Below, in pieces: positions 1 to 5,228 of a stretch of DNA of 7,764 nt. The notes under the pieces are model-generated. The model was given only the letters and a program-made list of their open reading frames with translations, ran no database searches and had not been told where the DNA came from. Each line of letters opens with the position of its first letter. Position 1 is the stretch's first letter. The stretch spans positions 1 through 7,764 of the forward strand of contig JABWAY010000191.1 of the NCBI GenBank assembly GCA_013360825.1, read 5' to 3'. Source of the DNA: Candidatus Brocadiia bacterium. Lineage in GTDB: Bacteria; Planctomycetota; MHYJ01; WSZJ01. The position numbers were made by a program, and so were the translations under genes.

Positions 1-985
1 GGGCGGCGGTCGCGGCGGGATTGAGTCGCGCCCATCGCGCGGCGCGGCGGGCGGCTGACGGCGGGCGTGCGGCGACCGGGTCTCCCGCCGCGAACCTCTC
101 CAGGTCGTCCGCGAGTGCCGCGGCGGTCGGATAGCGCCGCGACGGATCCCGGTCCATGGCCATCCCGATCACGGCCGCGAGGGGGGCGGCGGTGGCCGGC
201 GCGATCGTGCGGATCGGCGGCGGGTCGTCCTTCAGGATCGCCGCGACGAACTCGGCCATGCCCGAGGTCGGGTACGGGGGGCGCCCCCCGACCAGCGCGT
301 ACAGCGTCGCCCCGAGCGCGTAGACATCCGTTCGCGGGTCGAGCGACCCGCCGGAGGCCTGCTCGGGGGCCATGAAATGAGGGGTCCCGAGAGCCGCACC
401 GCTCGCAGAAGTCTGCGTCTCCCCTCCAAACGCCTTCGCGAGGCCGAAGTCCAGCACATGGACCCCGGAAGCGCTCCGCATCAGGTTGCGCGGCTTCAGG
501 TCGCGGTGAATCACCCCCTGTCGATGGGCCTCATGGATCCCCCTCGCCGCGGCCGCGACCGCGCGGGCGGCCTCCACCGGGGAGAGCCCCGAGCGATCGA
601 GCGTCTCCCCCTCGATCCTCGGCATGCACAGCCAGAGCGTCTCGCGCTCCTCCCCGGCCTCGAAGACCGGGACGATCGCCGGGTGGGCAAGGCGCGCGCC
701 GAGGCGGGCTTCCTCCATGAAGCGCCGGCGCAGTTCGGGGTTCACGCCGGTGACGATCTTGAGGGCGACCTCGCGGCGCAGGTCGATCTGCCAGGCGCGA
801 CGGACGACGCTCTGTCCGCCCCGTCCGAGCTCCTCGAGCAGGACGAACTTCCCGAACGCGGCGCCGCCCGCCGCCCAGGCGTCGAAGACATCCGGGGGCA
901 TGGCGAGCGACGCCCCCTCCGGATCCTCGGCGGAGGCGAGGGCGTGAAGGCGCGAGAAAATGTGGTCCGGGAAGCGCGGGGGCAT
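1..985 (-). CDS. Serine/threonine protein kinase (Hanks type), N-terminal part, cut by window edge
   Basis: The product is a PknB-like kinase that should transfer phosphate from ATP to Ser/Thr residues of partner proteins. The 328 visible residues hold a complete kinase domain from about residue 45 to 300. Visible motifs are a glycine loop (GRGGQSVV, 54-61), the ATP-binding Lys76 in VALK, a helix-C glutamate near 91-92, the catalytic loop HRDLKPRN (160-167), DFG (179-181) and GTPHFMAPE (200-208). The usual GxGGMG loop is altered to GRGGQS. The ATG at 985 is the first start possible, because an in-frame TAG lies five codons upstream; a second Met is at residue 29. The Shine-Dalgarno is weak, which fits translation from a shared message with the sigma factor gene 55 bp upstream. 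The C-terminal part, often a membrane segment plus TPR or sensor repeats in such kinases, lies outside the window, so the signal sensed is unknown. The kinase identity is very secure; the partner assignment is inferred from adjacency. Confidence 0.95.
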   Translation of the reverse strand, partial: MPPRFPDHIFSRLHALASAEDPEGASLAMPPDVFDAWAAGGAAFGKFVLLEELGRGGQSVVRRAWQIDLRREVALKIVTGVNPELRRRFMEEARLGARLAHPAIVPVFEAGEERETLWLCMPRIEGETLDRSGLSPVEAARAVAAAARGIHEAHRQGVIHRDLKPRNLMRSASGVHVLDFGLAKAFGGETQTSASGAALGTPHFMAPEQASGGSLDPRTDVYALGATLYALVGGRPPYPTSGMAEFVAAILKDDPPPIRTIAPATAAPLAAVIGMAMDRDPSRRYPTAAALADDLERFAAGDPVAARPPSAARRAARWARLNPAATAA

Positions 986-1040
986 CGGGGGGCCATTCTA
1001 AACGTCGTCCCGGTCTCTTAACCGGCAGGCTTCCGTTGGT

Positions 1041-1757
1041 TTAGCTCTCCGGGAACAGCGCCCGCGCCTCGGCCTCCAGGTCCCCGGCGCTCGCGCACGT
1101 CTCCCGCATCTCATCCAGAACGATCTTCCGCCACCGCGTCCGCGCATGGTGCAGCCGGTTGCGCACGTCCGAGACGGAAATCCCGAACTCCTTCGCGAGG
1201 TCGTCGTACGAGATTCCCCCCTCGAGAGGGCGCTCGAGCTCGTAGCGGCGGAAGAGTTCAAAGTAGACCGCCTTCCCCTCCCTGGCGTACCCGTCGCGGA
1301 GACGGGGCAGCGACCGCTCGAACATCGACTCCATCCACTCGCGGTCGAAAAGCGCGTCCGGGTCGCCCTCCCGGGAGACGAGTTCTTCCGCCTCCCCGAT
1401 CTCGTCCAGGCTCAGCGCGGGCCGCCCCCCTCCACGCTTCTCCGCCTTCGAGTCCCGGTGCTGCTTGCGCAGGAAATTCTCCAGCGAGGCCTTCAGGAAC
1501 CGCCGGAACGATCCGCGCGCCGGATCGGCCTTGGTGAGGAACTCGCTGCGAAGGGCCTCCGCGAAGAAGCTCTGGGTCAGGTCCTTCGCGTCCTCGTTCG
1601 ACTTCCGCCACTTCCGCCGGACGTACAGGTACGCCGGCTTCCAGTAGTGGGTCGCGAGGAAATCGGCGCCCTCCGCGTCGGGGCGTTCGAGCAGCCGGCT
1701 CCAGGCGGTGGTGGGGAAGTCCGGCGGGCCGGGGATGTGGGTGTCGTGTTCGACCAC
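1041..1757 (-). CDS. ECF-type RNA polymerase sigma-70 factor, kinase-associated type
   Basis: The 238-residue product should direct RNA polymerase to a specific promoter set. A sigma2 region spans about residues 15-100, with the helix NEDAKDLTQSFF at 54-65 matching the core-binding/-10-reading segment and the ADPARGSFRRFL stretch (78-88) typical of this family. A sigma4 helix-turn-helix lies near 165-212 (ISYDDLAKEFGISVSDVRNRLHHAR). Between them is a linker of about 60 residues, charged and Gly-rich, longer than in typical ECF factors of 170-200 residues. The N-terminal PPDFPTTAWSRLL is characteristic of planctomycete and acidobacterial ECF factors encoded beside Ser/Thr kinases. The GTG start at 1757 is the only start codon between an upstream in-frame TGA and the conserved region; GGAG abuts it directly, so the ribosome site is poorly spaced. 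No anti-sigma factor is adjacent. The kinase gene downstream on the same strand may take the regulator's place (inference). Confidence 0.92.
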   Translation of the reverse strand: MVEHDTHIPGPPDFPTTAWSRLLERPDAEGADFLATHYWKPAYLYVRRKWRKSNEDAKDLTQSFFAEALRSEFLTKADPARGSFRRFLKASLENFLRKQHRDSKAEKRGGGRPALSLDEIGEAEELVSREGDPDALFDREWMESMFERSLPRLRDGYAREGKAVYFELFRRYELERPLEGGISYDDLAKEFGISVSDVRNRLHHARTRWRKIVLDEMRETCASAGDLEAEARALFPES

Positions 1758-1871
1758 CTCCGGACGATAGCGGTCCGCGGTGTGGCGGGCAAGGGGAGCG
1801 GAATTCCGGATTCATCGAAACACTCCCGCCGGAACGGCATACAGGGTCACAGTCCTCCCCGGAGCGGCCCC
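1758..1871. promoter_or_regulatory. Divergent intergenic region between sigma factor and receiver-like gene
   Basis: These 114 bp lie between two genes reading outward, so promoters for both must be here or overlap the coding starts. No convincing -35/-10 pair was found by eye on either strand. A perfect 10-bp palindrome, CGGAATTCCG, sits at 1799-1808 near the middle and is a possible operator. If the sigma factor autoregulates, its target promoter would be expected here. Confidence 0.4.
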
Positions 1872-2300
1872 ATGACCGTCCGAAGTGCGAGAATCCCGGA
1901 CTCCGGCACCTGCGCCACCCGGCACGTCGCGCGCCCGCAGGTTCTCCTCGTCGCCCCTCCCGGCCCGGAGCGGGGCCGGCTGGCGAACCTCGTCGGGCTC
2001 CTCGGGGCGGTCTGTTTCGCGGCGGAGGGGGAGGAGGACGCGCTCTCCGCGTTCGAGCATGGCATGCGCTTCGCCCTGGTCTGCGCGGACACCGACCTCC
2101 GCCCCGGGGGAGGCCCCGAATTCGCCCGCCGGATGGCGACGGTCGTCCCGGAGCCCCGCCCCCCGGTCATTCTTTTCGGCAATTCCGGCGACCCACGCGG
2201 CTCGGCGGCCGCCCTCGATGGAACCGTCGCGGCGTGGGTCGACCGGCGCCAGATCTACCTGCAGTGGACTTCCCGGCTGCTCTCCGGGTTCCTGGACTGA
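1872..2300 (+). CDS. Stand-alone receiver-like protein with degenerate phosphorylation pocket
   Basis: The product is 142 residues. From about residue 22 to 128 the pattern of hydrophobic strands and amphipathic helices resembles a CheY-type receiver: strand 1 VLLVAPP (24-30), strand 3 FALVCADTD (67-75) followed by LRPGGGPEF, strand 4 PPVILFG (97-103), and strand 5 near VAAWVD (119-124). The chemistry is not conserved. The acidic pair after strand 1 is replaced by Ala-Pro-Pro, the Thr/Ser after strand 4 is not clear, and the strand-5 Lys is Arg. Asp73 or Asp75 sits near the phosphorylation position but not in exact register with the conserved Pro. No output domain follows. The start is the ATG at 1872, with GGAG about seven bases upstream; the open frame extends further upstream but is antisense to the sigma gene there. 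A membrane protein gene follows after 24 bp, probably co-transcribed. The fold call is tentative, and an unrelated small alpha/beta protein remains possible. Confidence 0.65.
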   Translation: MTVRSARIPDSGTCATRHVARPQVLLVAPPGPERGRLANLVGLLGAVCFAAEGEEDALSAFEHGMRFALVCADTDLRPGGGPEFARRMATVVPEPRPPVILFGNSGDPRGSAAALDGTVAAWVDRRQIYLQWTSRLLSGFLD

Positions 2301-2310
2301 ACGACTCCTC

Positions 2311-2316
2311 AGGAGG
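2311..2316 (+). promoter_or_regulatory. Strong Shine-Dalgarno sequence
   Basis: AGGAGG lies eight bases before the ATG at 2325. It is the best ribosome binding site in the window. It fixes the start of the downstream membrane protein and suggests that protein is made in higher amounts than its upstream neighbour. Confidence 0.85.
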
Positions 2317-2324
2317 GACTGCAC

Positions 2325-2918
2325 ATGTCGTCGTTTGCGGAATCCGCCGGCAGGAAGGCGCTCTCGATCGTGGTGGGCCTCGTGCTGTTCGTCCTGGTGG
2401 CATGGGTTCGCGGCCGGTTTCGAAACTCCCCCTCCTACGCCGAAGCCGACGGGCCGCCTGCCCCCGCGGGACGCCTGGTCCTCGTCCTGGACGGAGCGGA
2501 ACACGCCCTCCCGGGCATCGAGGCATTCCTGGAACATCGCGACTCGGGCGCCGTCGTCCTCGTCCTGACCGGGCTGTCGGACGTTCTCTCCATCGAAGGC
2601 CCCCTGGACCTCAACGGCGACGGCCGGTGCAGCGATCAGGATGAGTTCCCCGGAGACATCGACGACGTCCGCTCTTCCCACATCCTGATCGGTCGAACAT
2701 TCCGCCTCAAGGGAGGAGAGGACGAGTGGGTGACCCTTCCCGGCGCCGGACGATCCCCCGTGATCGAGGCGACGGTCACGCCGCGCGAGTACTGGCGGCC
2801 GAAGGGGTACAACGGAACCGACGGGTGGAGGGCGGACGTCGAGCTGCGCGTGAAAACGCCGCAGGGGGAACGCGCGCTGGCCGGGAAGCTCGAGGGGCCG
2901 GTCACGCACACATGGTGA
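2325..2918 (+). CDS. Membrane-anchored hypothetical protein with dockerin/EF-hand-like calcium loop
   Basis: The product is 197 residues of unknown function. One hydrophobic segment at about residues 12-28, preceded by Arg10-Lys11 and followed by Arg-rich residues, is best read as a membrane anchor; no signal peptidase site stands out. A Pro/Ala-rich stretch (about 43-49) leads into a globular part with strands such as RLVLVLDG (50-57) and GAVVLVLTG (75-83). Residues 95-106 (DLNGDGRCSDQD) match a calcium loop, with Asp95, Asn97, Asp99, Gly100 and Asp106 at loop positions 1, 3, 5, 6 and 12, as in dockerin and EF-hand motifs. Only one loop is present, whereas dockerins usually have two. The C-terminal half (about 120-197) looks beta-rich. 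The gene lies 24 bp after the receiver-like gene and is probably in the same operon. Topology (globular part outside or inside the cytoplasm) cannot be told from the sequence. Confidence 0.8.
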   Translation: MSSFAESAGRKALSIVVGLVLFVLVAWVRGRFRNSPSYAEADGPPAPAGRLVLVLDGAEHALPGIEAFLEHRDSGAVVLVLTGLSDVLSIEGPLDLNGDGRCSDQDEFPGDIDDVRSSHILIGRTFRLKGGEDEWVTLPGAGRSPVIEATVTPREYWRPKGYNGTDGWRADVELRVKTPQGERALAGKLEGPVTHTW

Positions 2919-2969
2919 GCGGGGAGGGACTTTCAGCCCGCATCCGGTCGCGGCACGGCCGGTGAATTC

Positions 2970-3004
2970 CGCCAGTCCGCCGACCGGAAGCCTGCGGACT
3001 GGCG
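2970..3004. terminator. Strong GC-rich hairpin between convergent genes, probable bidirectional terminator
   Basis: An 11-bp perfect inverted repeat has arms at 2970-2980 and 2994-3004 (core GCCAGTCCGC / GCGGACTGGC) and a 13-base loop. It starts 51 bp after the membrane protein stop and ends 20 bp from the stop of the opposing small gene, the usual place for a shared terminator. No T-run follows on either strand, so it is not a canonical intrinsic terminator. It could instead protect 3' ends or act with Rho. Confidence 0.6.
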
Positions 3005-3024
3005 TGAACATCTGCGGCGGCCGA

Positions 3025-3108
3025 CTACTTGCGCCCGGGCGCAGCCTTCGGCTTGACCTTCTTCGGCTTCTTCACTTCCTTGCGCTGGCCCTTTTCGCCC
3101 TTGCCCAT
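3025..3108 (-). CDS. 27-residue highly basic Lys-rich peptide
   Basis: A short gene encodes a peptide beginning MGKGEKGQRKEVKKPKKVKP and ending AAPGRK. About eleven of its 27 residues are Lys, with only two acidic residues. AAGGAA about six bases upstream of the ATG at 3108 is a good ribosome site, and the stop is TAG at 3025-3027. Short bacterial hypothetical proteins starting MGKG(D/E) with a KEVKKPKK core are known in many genomes (recalled, not searched), which supports this being a real gene. The MGKG start resembles the ribosomal peptide Thx, but the rest does not match it. The charge suggests binding to RNA, DNA or the ribosome (inference). The open frame extends upstream, but only this segment has the family-like sequence plus a ribosome site. 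It is divergent from the methyltransferase gene and convergent with the membrane protein gene. Confidence 0.65.
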   Translation of the reverse strand: MGKGEKGQRKEVKKPKKVKPKAAPGRK

Positions 3109-3326
3109 GTCGCGTTCCTTGAAAGAGGTTGGCCGGGATTGAACAGTCTCCGCGGGGAGGATGCAAGGGGCGGGAGCGGGATGGGTGCAAGGCCGGTATC
3201 GCATGGCCGCTCGGGGAGAGGCTCGACATTCGCCCCGGGCGCAAGCCTCGCCTTCTCGGAAACCACGGCAAGACCGGCCCTGCCACCGGGCGGGATCCGC
3301 CCGGCGCGCCCCCGGCATCCGGCTTC

Positions 3327-3340
3327 AATCCCGGGGGATT
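3327..3340. repeat. Inverted repeat AATCCC-GG-GGGATT
   Basis: Six-base arms flank a two-base centre, 78 bp before the methyltransferase ATG. The near-palindromic form suits a dimeric repressor better than an RNA hairpin, because a two-base loop is too tight. A role as operator is inference only. Confidence 0.35.
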
Positions 3341-3346
3341 CAGACA

Positions 3347-3363
3347 GCGCTTCGGTGAAGCGC
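3347..3363. repeat. Inverted repeat GCGCTTC-GGT-GAAGCGC
   Basis: Perfect seven-base arms flank a three-base centre, seven bases after the previous inverted repeat and 55 bp before the methyltransferase ATG. It could form a stable hairpin in the leader RNA or act as an operator. There is no T-run, so it is not a typical terminator. Confidence 0.4.
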
Positions 3364-3417
3364 GTGGATGTCGGATACTGTGGAGGACGTCGAGGGGCGA
3401 CTCGGGGCAGAGAGGCC

Positions 3418-4215
3418 ATGAATCACAGGGAGGCAGGGGAATACTGGGACCGCAACGCCGAGGCCTGGTCGAGGCTGGCGCGGGCGGGCTGGGACACCTA
3501 CCGCGACGCGTTCAACACGCCGGCGTTCCTGGAGATGCTCCCCGACGTCAGGGGGCTGTGCGGGCTCGACATCGGGTGTGGCGAGGGGGCGAACACGCGC
3601 GAGGTGGCGCGGCGCGGTGCACGCATGGCCGCCGTGGACATCTCGCCCACCTTTGTGAGGCTCGCCTGCGAGGAGGAAGCGCGCGAGCCTCTCGGGATCC
3701 GCTACGGTGTGGCGAGCGCGGTGGCGCTGCCATTCGACGACGGGGCGGTGGATTTTGCGACGTCCTTCATGTGCCTGATGGACATCCCGGAGACGGCGGG
3801 GGCGCTCGCAGAGGCGCATCGGGTCCTGCGGCCCGGCGGGTTCCTGCAGTTTTCGATCACGCACCCGTGCTTCGACACACCGCATCGGCGGAATCTGCGC
3901 GGCCCGGACGGGATCACCCGTGCCATCGAAGTCGGCGGCTACTTCACTCCTCTCGATGGAGCGCTGAGCCGGTGGACGTTTTCTGCGGCTCCCGCCGCTG
4001 CCCGGGAAGGGGTTCGCCCGTTCGAGGTCCCGCGGTTCAACCGGACTCTCGGGGAATGGCTGAATCTCCTGATCGGCGCGGGGTTCGTGATCGAACGCGT
4101 CGGGGAGCCGCGTCCGGACGACGAGACGGTGAGGGCCTGGCCCTCGGTGCAGGACGCACAGGTCGTGGCGTATTTTCTGCACGTGCGGGCGCGAAAGGCG
4201 GCGATCGGTGTCTGA
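3418..4215 (+). CDS. Class I SAM-dependent methyltransferase
   Basis: The 265-residue product should transfer a methyl group from S-adenosylmethionine to an unknown small-molecule or other acceptor in the cytoplasm. The Rossmann-fold signatures of the UbiE/Methyltransf_11 type are clear: motif I LDIGCGEGA (50-58) binds SAM; Asp74 at the end of strand 2 (AAVDIS) should contact the ribose; ALPFDDGAVDFATS (103-116) covers the adenine region and strand 4; and AHRVLRPGGFLQFS (133-146) is the post-motif segment. The N-terminal EYWDRNAEAWSRLARAGWDTYR (8-29) is typical of this group. The C-terminal part (about 150-245), with THPCFD and an ATP-independent lid-like region, probably sets substrate choice. 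The ATG at 3418 was chosen because the family's N-terminal motif begins right after it and a purine-rich AGAGAGG lies just upstream; the longer open frame upstream is not protein-like. No neighbouring gene identifies the pathway. Confidence 0.92.
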   Translation: MNHREAGEYWDRNAEAWSRLARAGWDTYRDAFNTPAFLEMLPDVRGLCGLDIGCGEGANTREVARRGARMAAVDISPTFVRLACEEEAREPLGIRYGVASAVALPFDDGAVDFATSFMCLMDIPETAGALAEAHRVLRPGGFLQFSITHPCFDTPHRRNLRGPDGITRAIEVGGYFTPLDGALSRWTFSAAPAAAREGVRPFEVPRFNRTLGEWLNLLIGAGFVIERVGEPRPDDETVRAWPSVQDAQVVAYFLHVRARKAAIGV

Positions 4216-4920
4216 ATGCGCCTGGTCCGTCGGGGGGCGTCGGGCTTGAAAGGCGGGGCCCGTTCCGCCAGGCCACGCCGCCATCGGGCCCGCAGCTCAG
4301 AATGGGCTCATCCTTGTTCGGGAGTACCGCACCTCTCCCTCAACGGCTGAGCTGGAGAGCGACGGCCTCCTCCGGACAGCAGTCGCGCTCCACGATGCCC
4401 CGGCCCGTCGAAGACCCCGGGGTGCCCAGGTCGCCACAAACAGCGAGCGCGCCCCGGCGAAGCATCCAGAACACGGCAAATCAGCCCCAGTGTTCTCCAG
4501 GCAGATCGAGGATCTTATCGAAGCCGTCGGATCCGGCAAAAAGGGATTGATCCCGGCGCCAGATAGCCCCCCTTCCCGATGGAGGACTGAAACTTCCAAC
4601 CCTCCGCGGTCCTTCCAACCTGAAATTCTCGCCCCACCCACCACTCCCTCGACAACTGGAATCGTTTCGGGCTCCCGTCCGTCTCGCGGAGAGCGACGGT
4701 CCGAGTCTGCTCGAACCGCCGCCCACCCGAGGCCGCGAGCCCGGGCATCCGGGACGCTGACCTCCTGCGCCAGGGAAGGTGCTGGTATGATGCGGACGTC
4801 ATGAACGAGGCGCTCCAGCAGTTCGCCCCTCTCGCCCGCGCACTGGCGCGAATACGCAGCCTCACCCCGTCGTAGCCGTCCTCCGGGCCGAGCGCCCTGC
4901 GCCACCGGAAGCGGAGTTCC
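4216..4920. other. Gene-free or decayed stretch of about 700 bp
   Basis: No recognisable gene was found on either strand between the methyltransferase and the tRNA. Long open frames exist on the minus strand (for example about 4297-4935), but their translations are low-complexity, rich in Arg, Ser and Gly, and show no domain, ribosome site or consistent codon preference. Composition is less GC-biased than in the flanking genes. One 24-codon frame starts at 4801, just after a possible extended -10 element, and is discussed as a finding. Small inverted repeats are present just after the methyltransferase stop (GGCGG 4252-4256 with CCGCC 4265-4269, and GCCTGG 4220-4225 with CCAGGC 4268-4273). 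These are too weak, and lack a T-run, to be called a terminator. The stretch may hold a degraded gene or an unrecognised RNA. Confidence 0.5.
4783..4791 (+). promoter_or_regulatory. Possible extended -10 promoter element upstream of the tRNA
   Basis: TGGTATGAT matches an extended -10 box (TG, one base, TATGAT; consensus TATAAT). No good -35 hexamer is at the expected spacing. Transcription would start near 4798, about 120 bp before the tRNA and three bases before an ATG at 4801. It could serve the tRNA, the small frame or both. This is a motif match by eye only. Confidence 0.3.
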
Positions 4921-4994
4921 GGACCCGTAGCTCAAACGGTCAGAGCGAGGTACTCATAATTCCTTGGTTCCTGGTTCGATTCCAGGCGGGTCCA
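4921..4994 (+). tRNA. tRNA with CAU anticodon, probably tRNA-Ile2 (or elongator Met)
   Basis: A full cloverleaf can be drawn: acceptor GGACCCG (4921-4927) with CGGGTCC (4987-4993), D stem GCTC/GAGC with G18-G19 in the loop, anticodon arm 4948-4964 with loop CTCATAA, T stem CCTGG/CCAGG with loop TTCGATT, and discriminator A at 4994. CCA is not encoded. The anticodon is CAT in DNA, which fits elongator Met or the Ile2 tRNA whose C34 becomes lysidine. C4-G69 and C5-G68 are TilS-recognition features of E. coli tRNA-Ile2, and the T arm also resembles Ile2, so Ile2 is favoured; initiator Met is excluded by the paired acceptor end and the anticodon stem lacking three GC pairs. The second pair in the anticodon stem is a T-T mismatch (4951 with 4961), unusual for a working tRNA. 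topA follows on the same strand. Confidence 0.85.
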
Positions 4995-5228
4995 TCGAGG
5001 TGTCGTCGGGGTGTTCGACTTGTTGCTTCGACCCAGGAAAGAGCCGCCTCTTGCATCGCTTCCAGACGAAAGAATTTCTGAAGCGTCCTAAAGCATTGCT
5101 GCAGCGCTGGTTATGTTGCGGCCACAGCCACCTTCCGCCCACTTTCCGTACGCAACCCCTTGCAGGAACCCCCGCTTCCTCTTCAAGATGTCGCCCCGAC
5201 GAGCCGTTTCCGACCTGCTCGTCGCATC
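4995..5228. other. Spacer between tRNA and topA
   Basis: These 234 bp must contain the tRNA 3' processing region and, if topA is not co-transcribed, its promoter. TTATGT near 5111-5116 resembles a -10 box but has no matching -35. There is no terminator with a T-run. An in-frame TTG at 5160 would extend topA by 23 residues, but that extension is not like the family. Confidence 0.4.

Larger units (their letters stand above)
3109..3417. other. Divergent gene-free stretch upstream of methyltransferase and small basic peptide
   Basis: These 309 bp separate two genes reading outward and must carry their promoters. No protein-like open frame with a ribosome site was recognised, and no clear -35/-10 pair was found. 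The half nearer the methyltransferase holds two inverted repeats (listed separately); the rest shows nothing notable. Confidence 0.5.

Noticed and set aside
1010..1025. Inverted repeat CCGGT/ACCGG between the sigma factor and kinase genes
   Set aside because: Only five base pairs with a six-base loop; too short to call a terminator or attenuator.
1146..1871. Plus-strand open frame reading into the receiver-like gene
   Set aside because: It is antisense to the sigma factor gene and its translation lacks any domain; the real gene starts at ATG 1872 with a ribosome site.
4355..4465. Minus-strand segment with several Cys residues, considered as a transposase zinc-finger remnant
   Set aside because: The Cys spacing does not match the zinc finger of any transposase family I could recall, and the frame is short with no start signal.
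4297..4935. Minus-strand 212-codon open frame in the gap before the tRNA
   Set aside because: It starts inside the tRNA, lacks a ribosome site and shows no family-like segment; it could still be a remnant, so the region is reported as unexplained.
4954..5142. Minus-strand short open frame with a PGIEPGT motif
   Set aside because: This motif is a familiar artefact of translating tRNA genes antisense.
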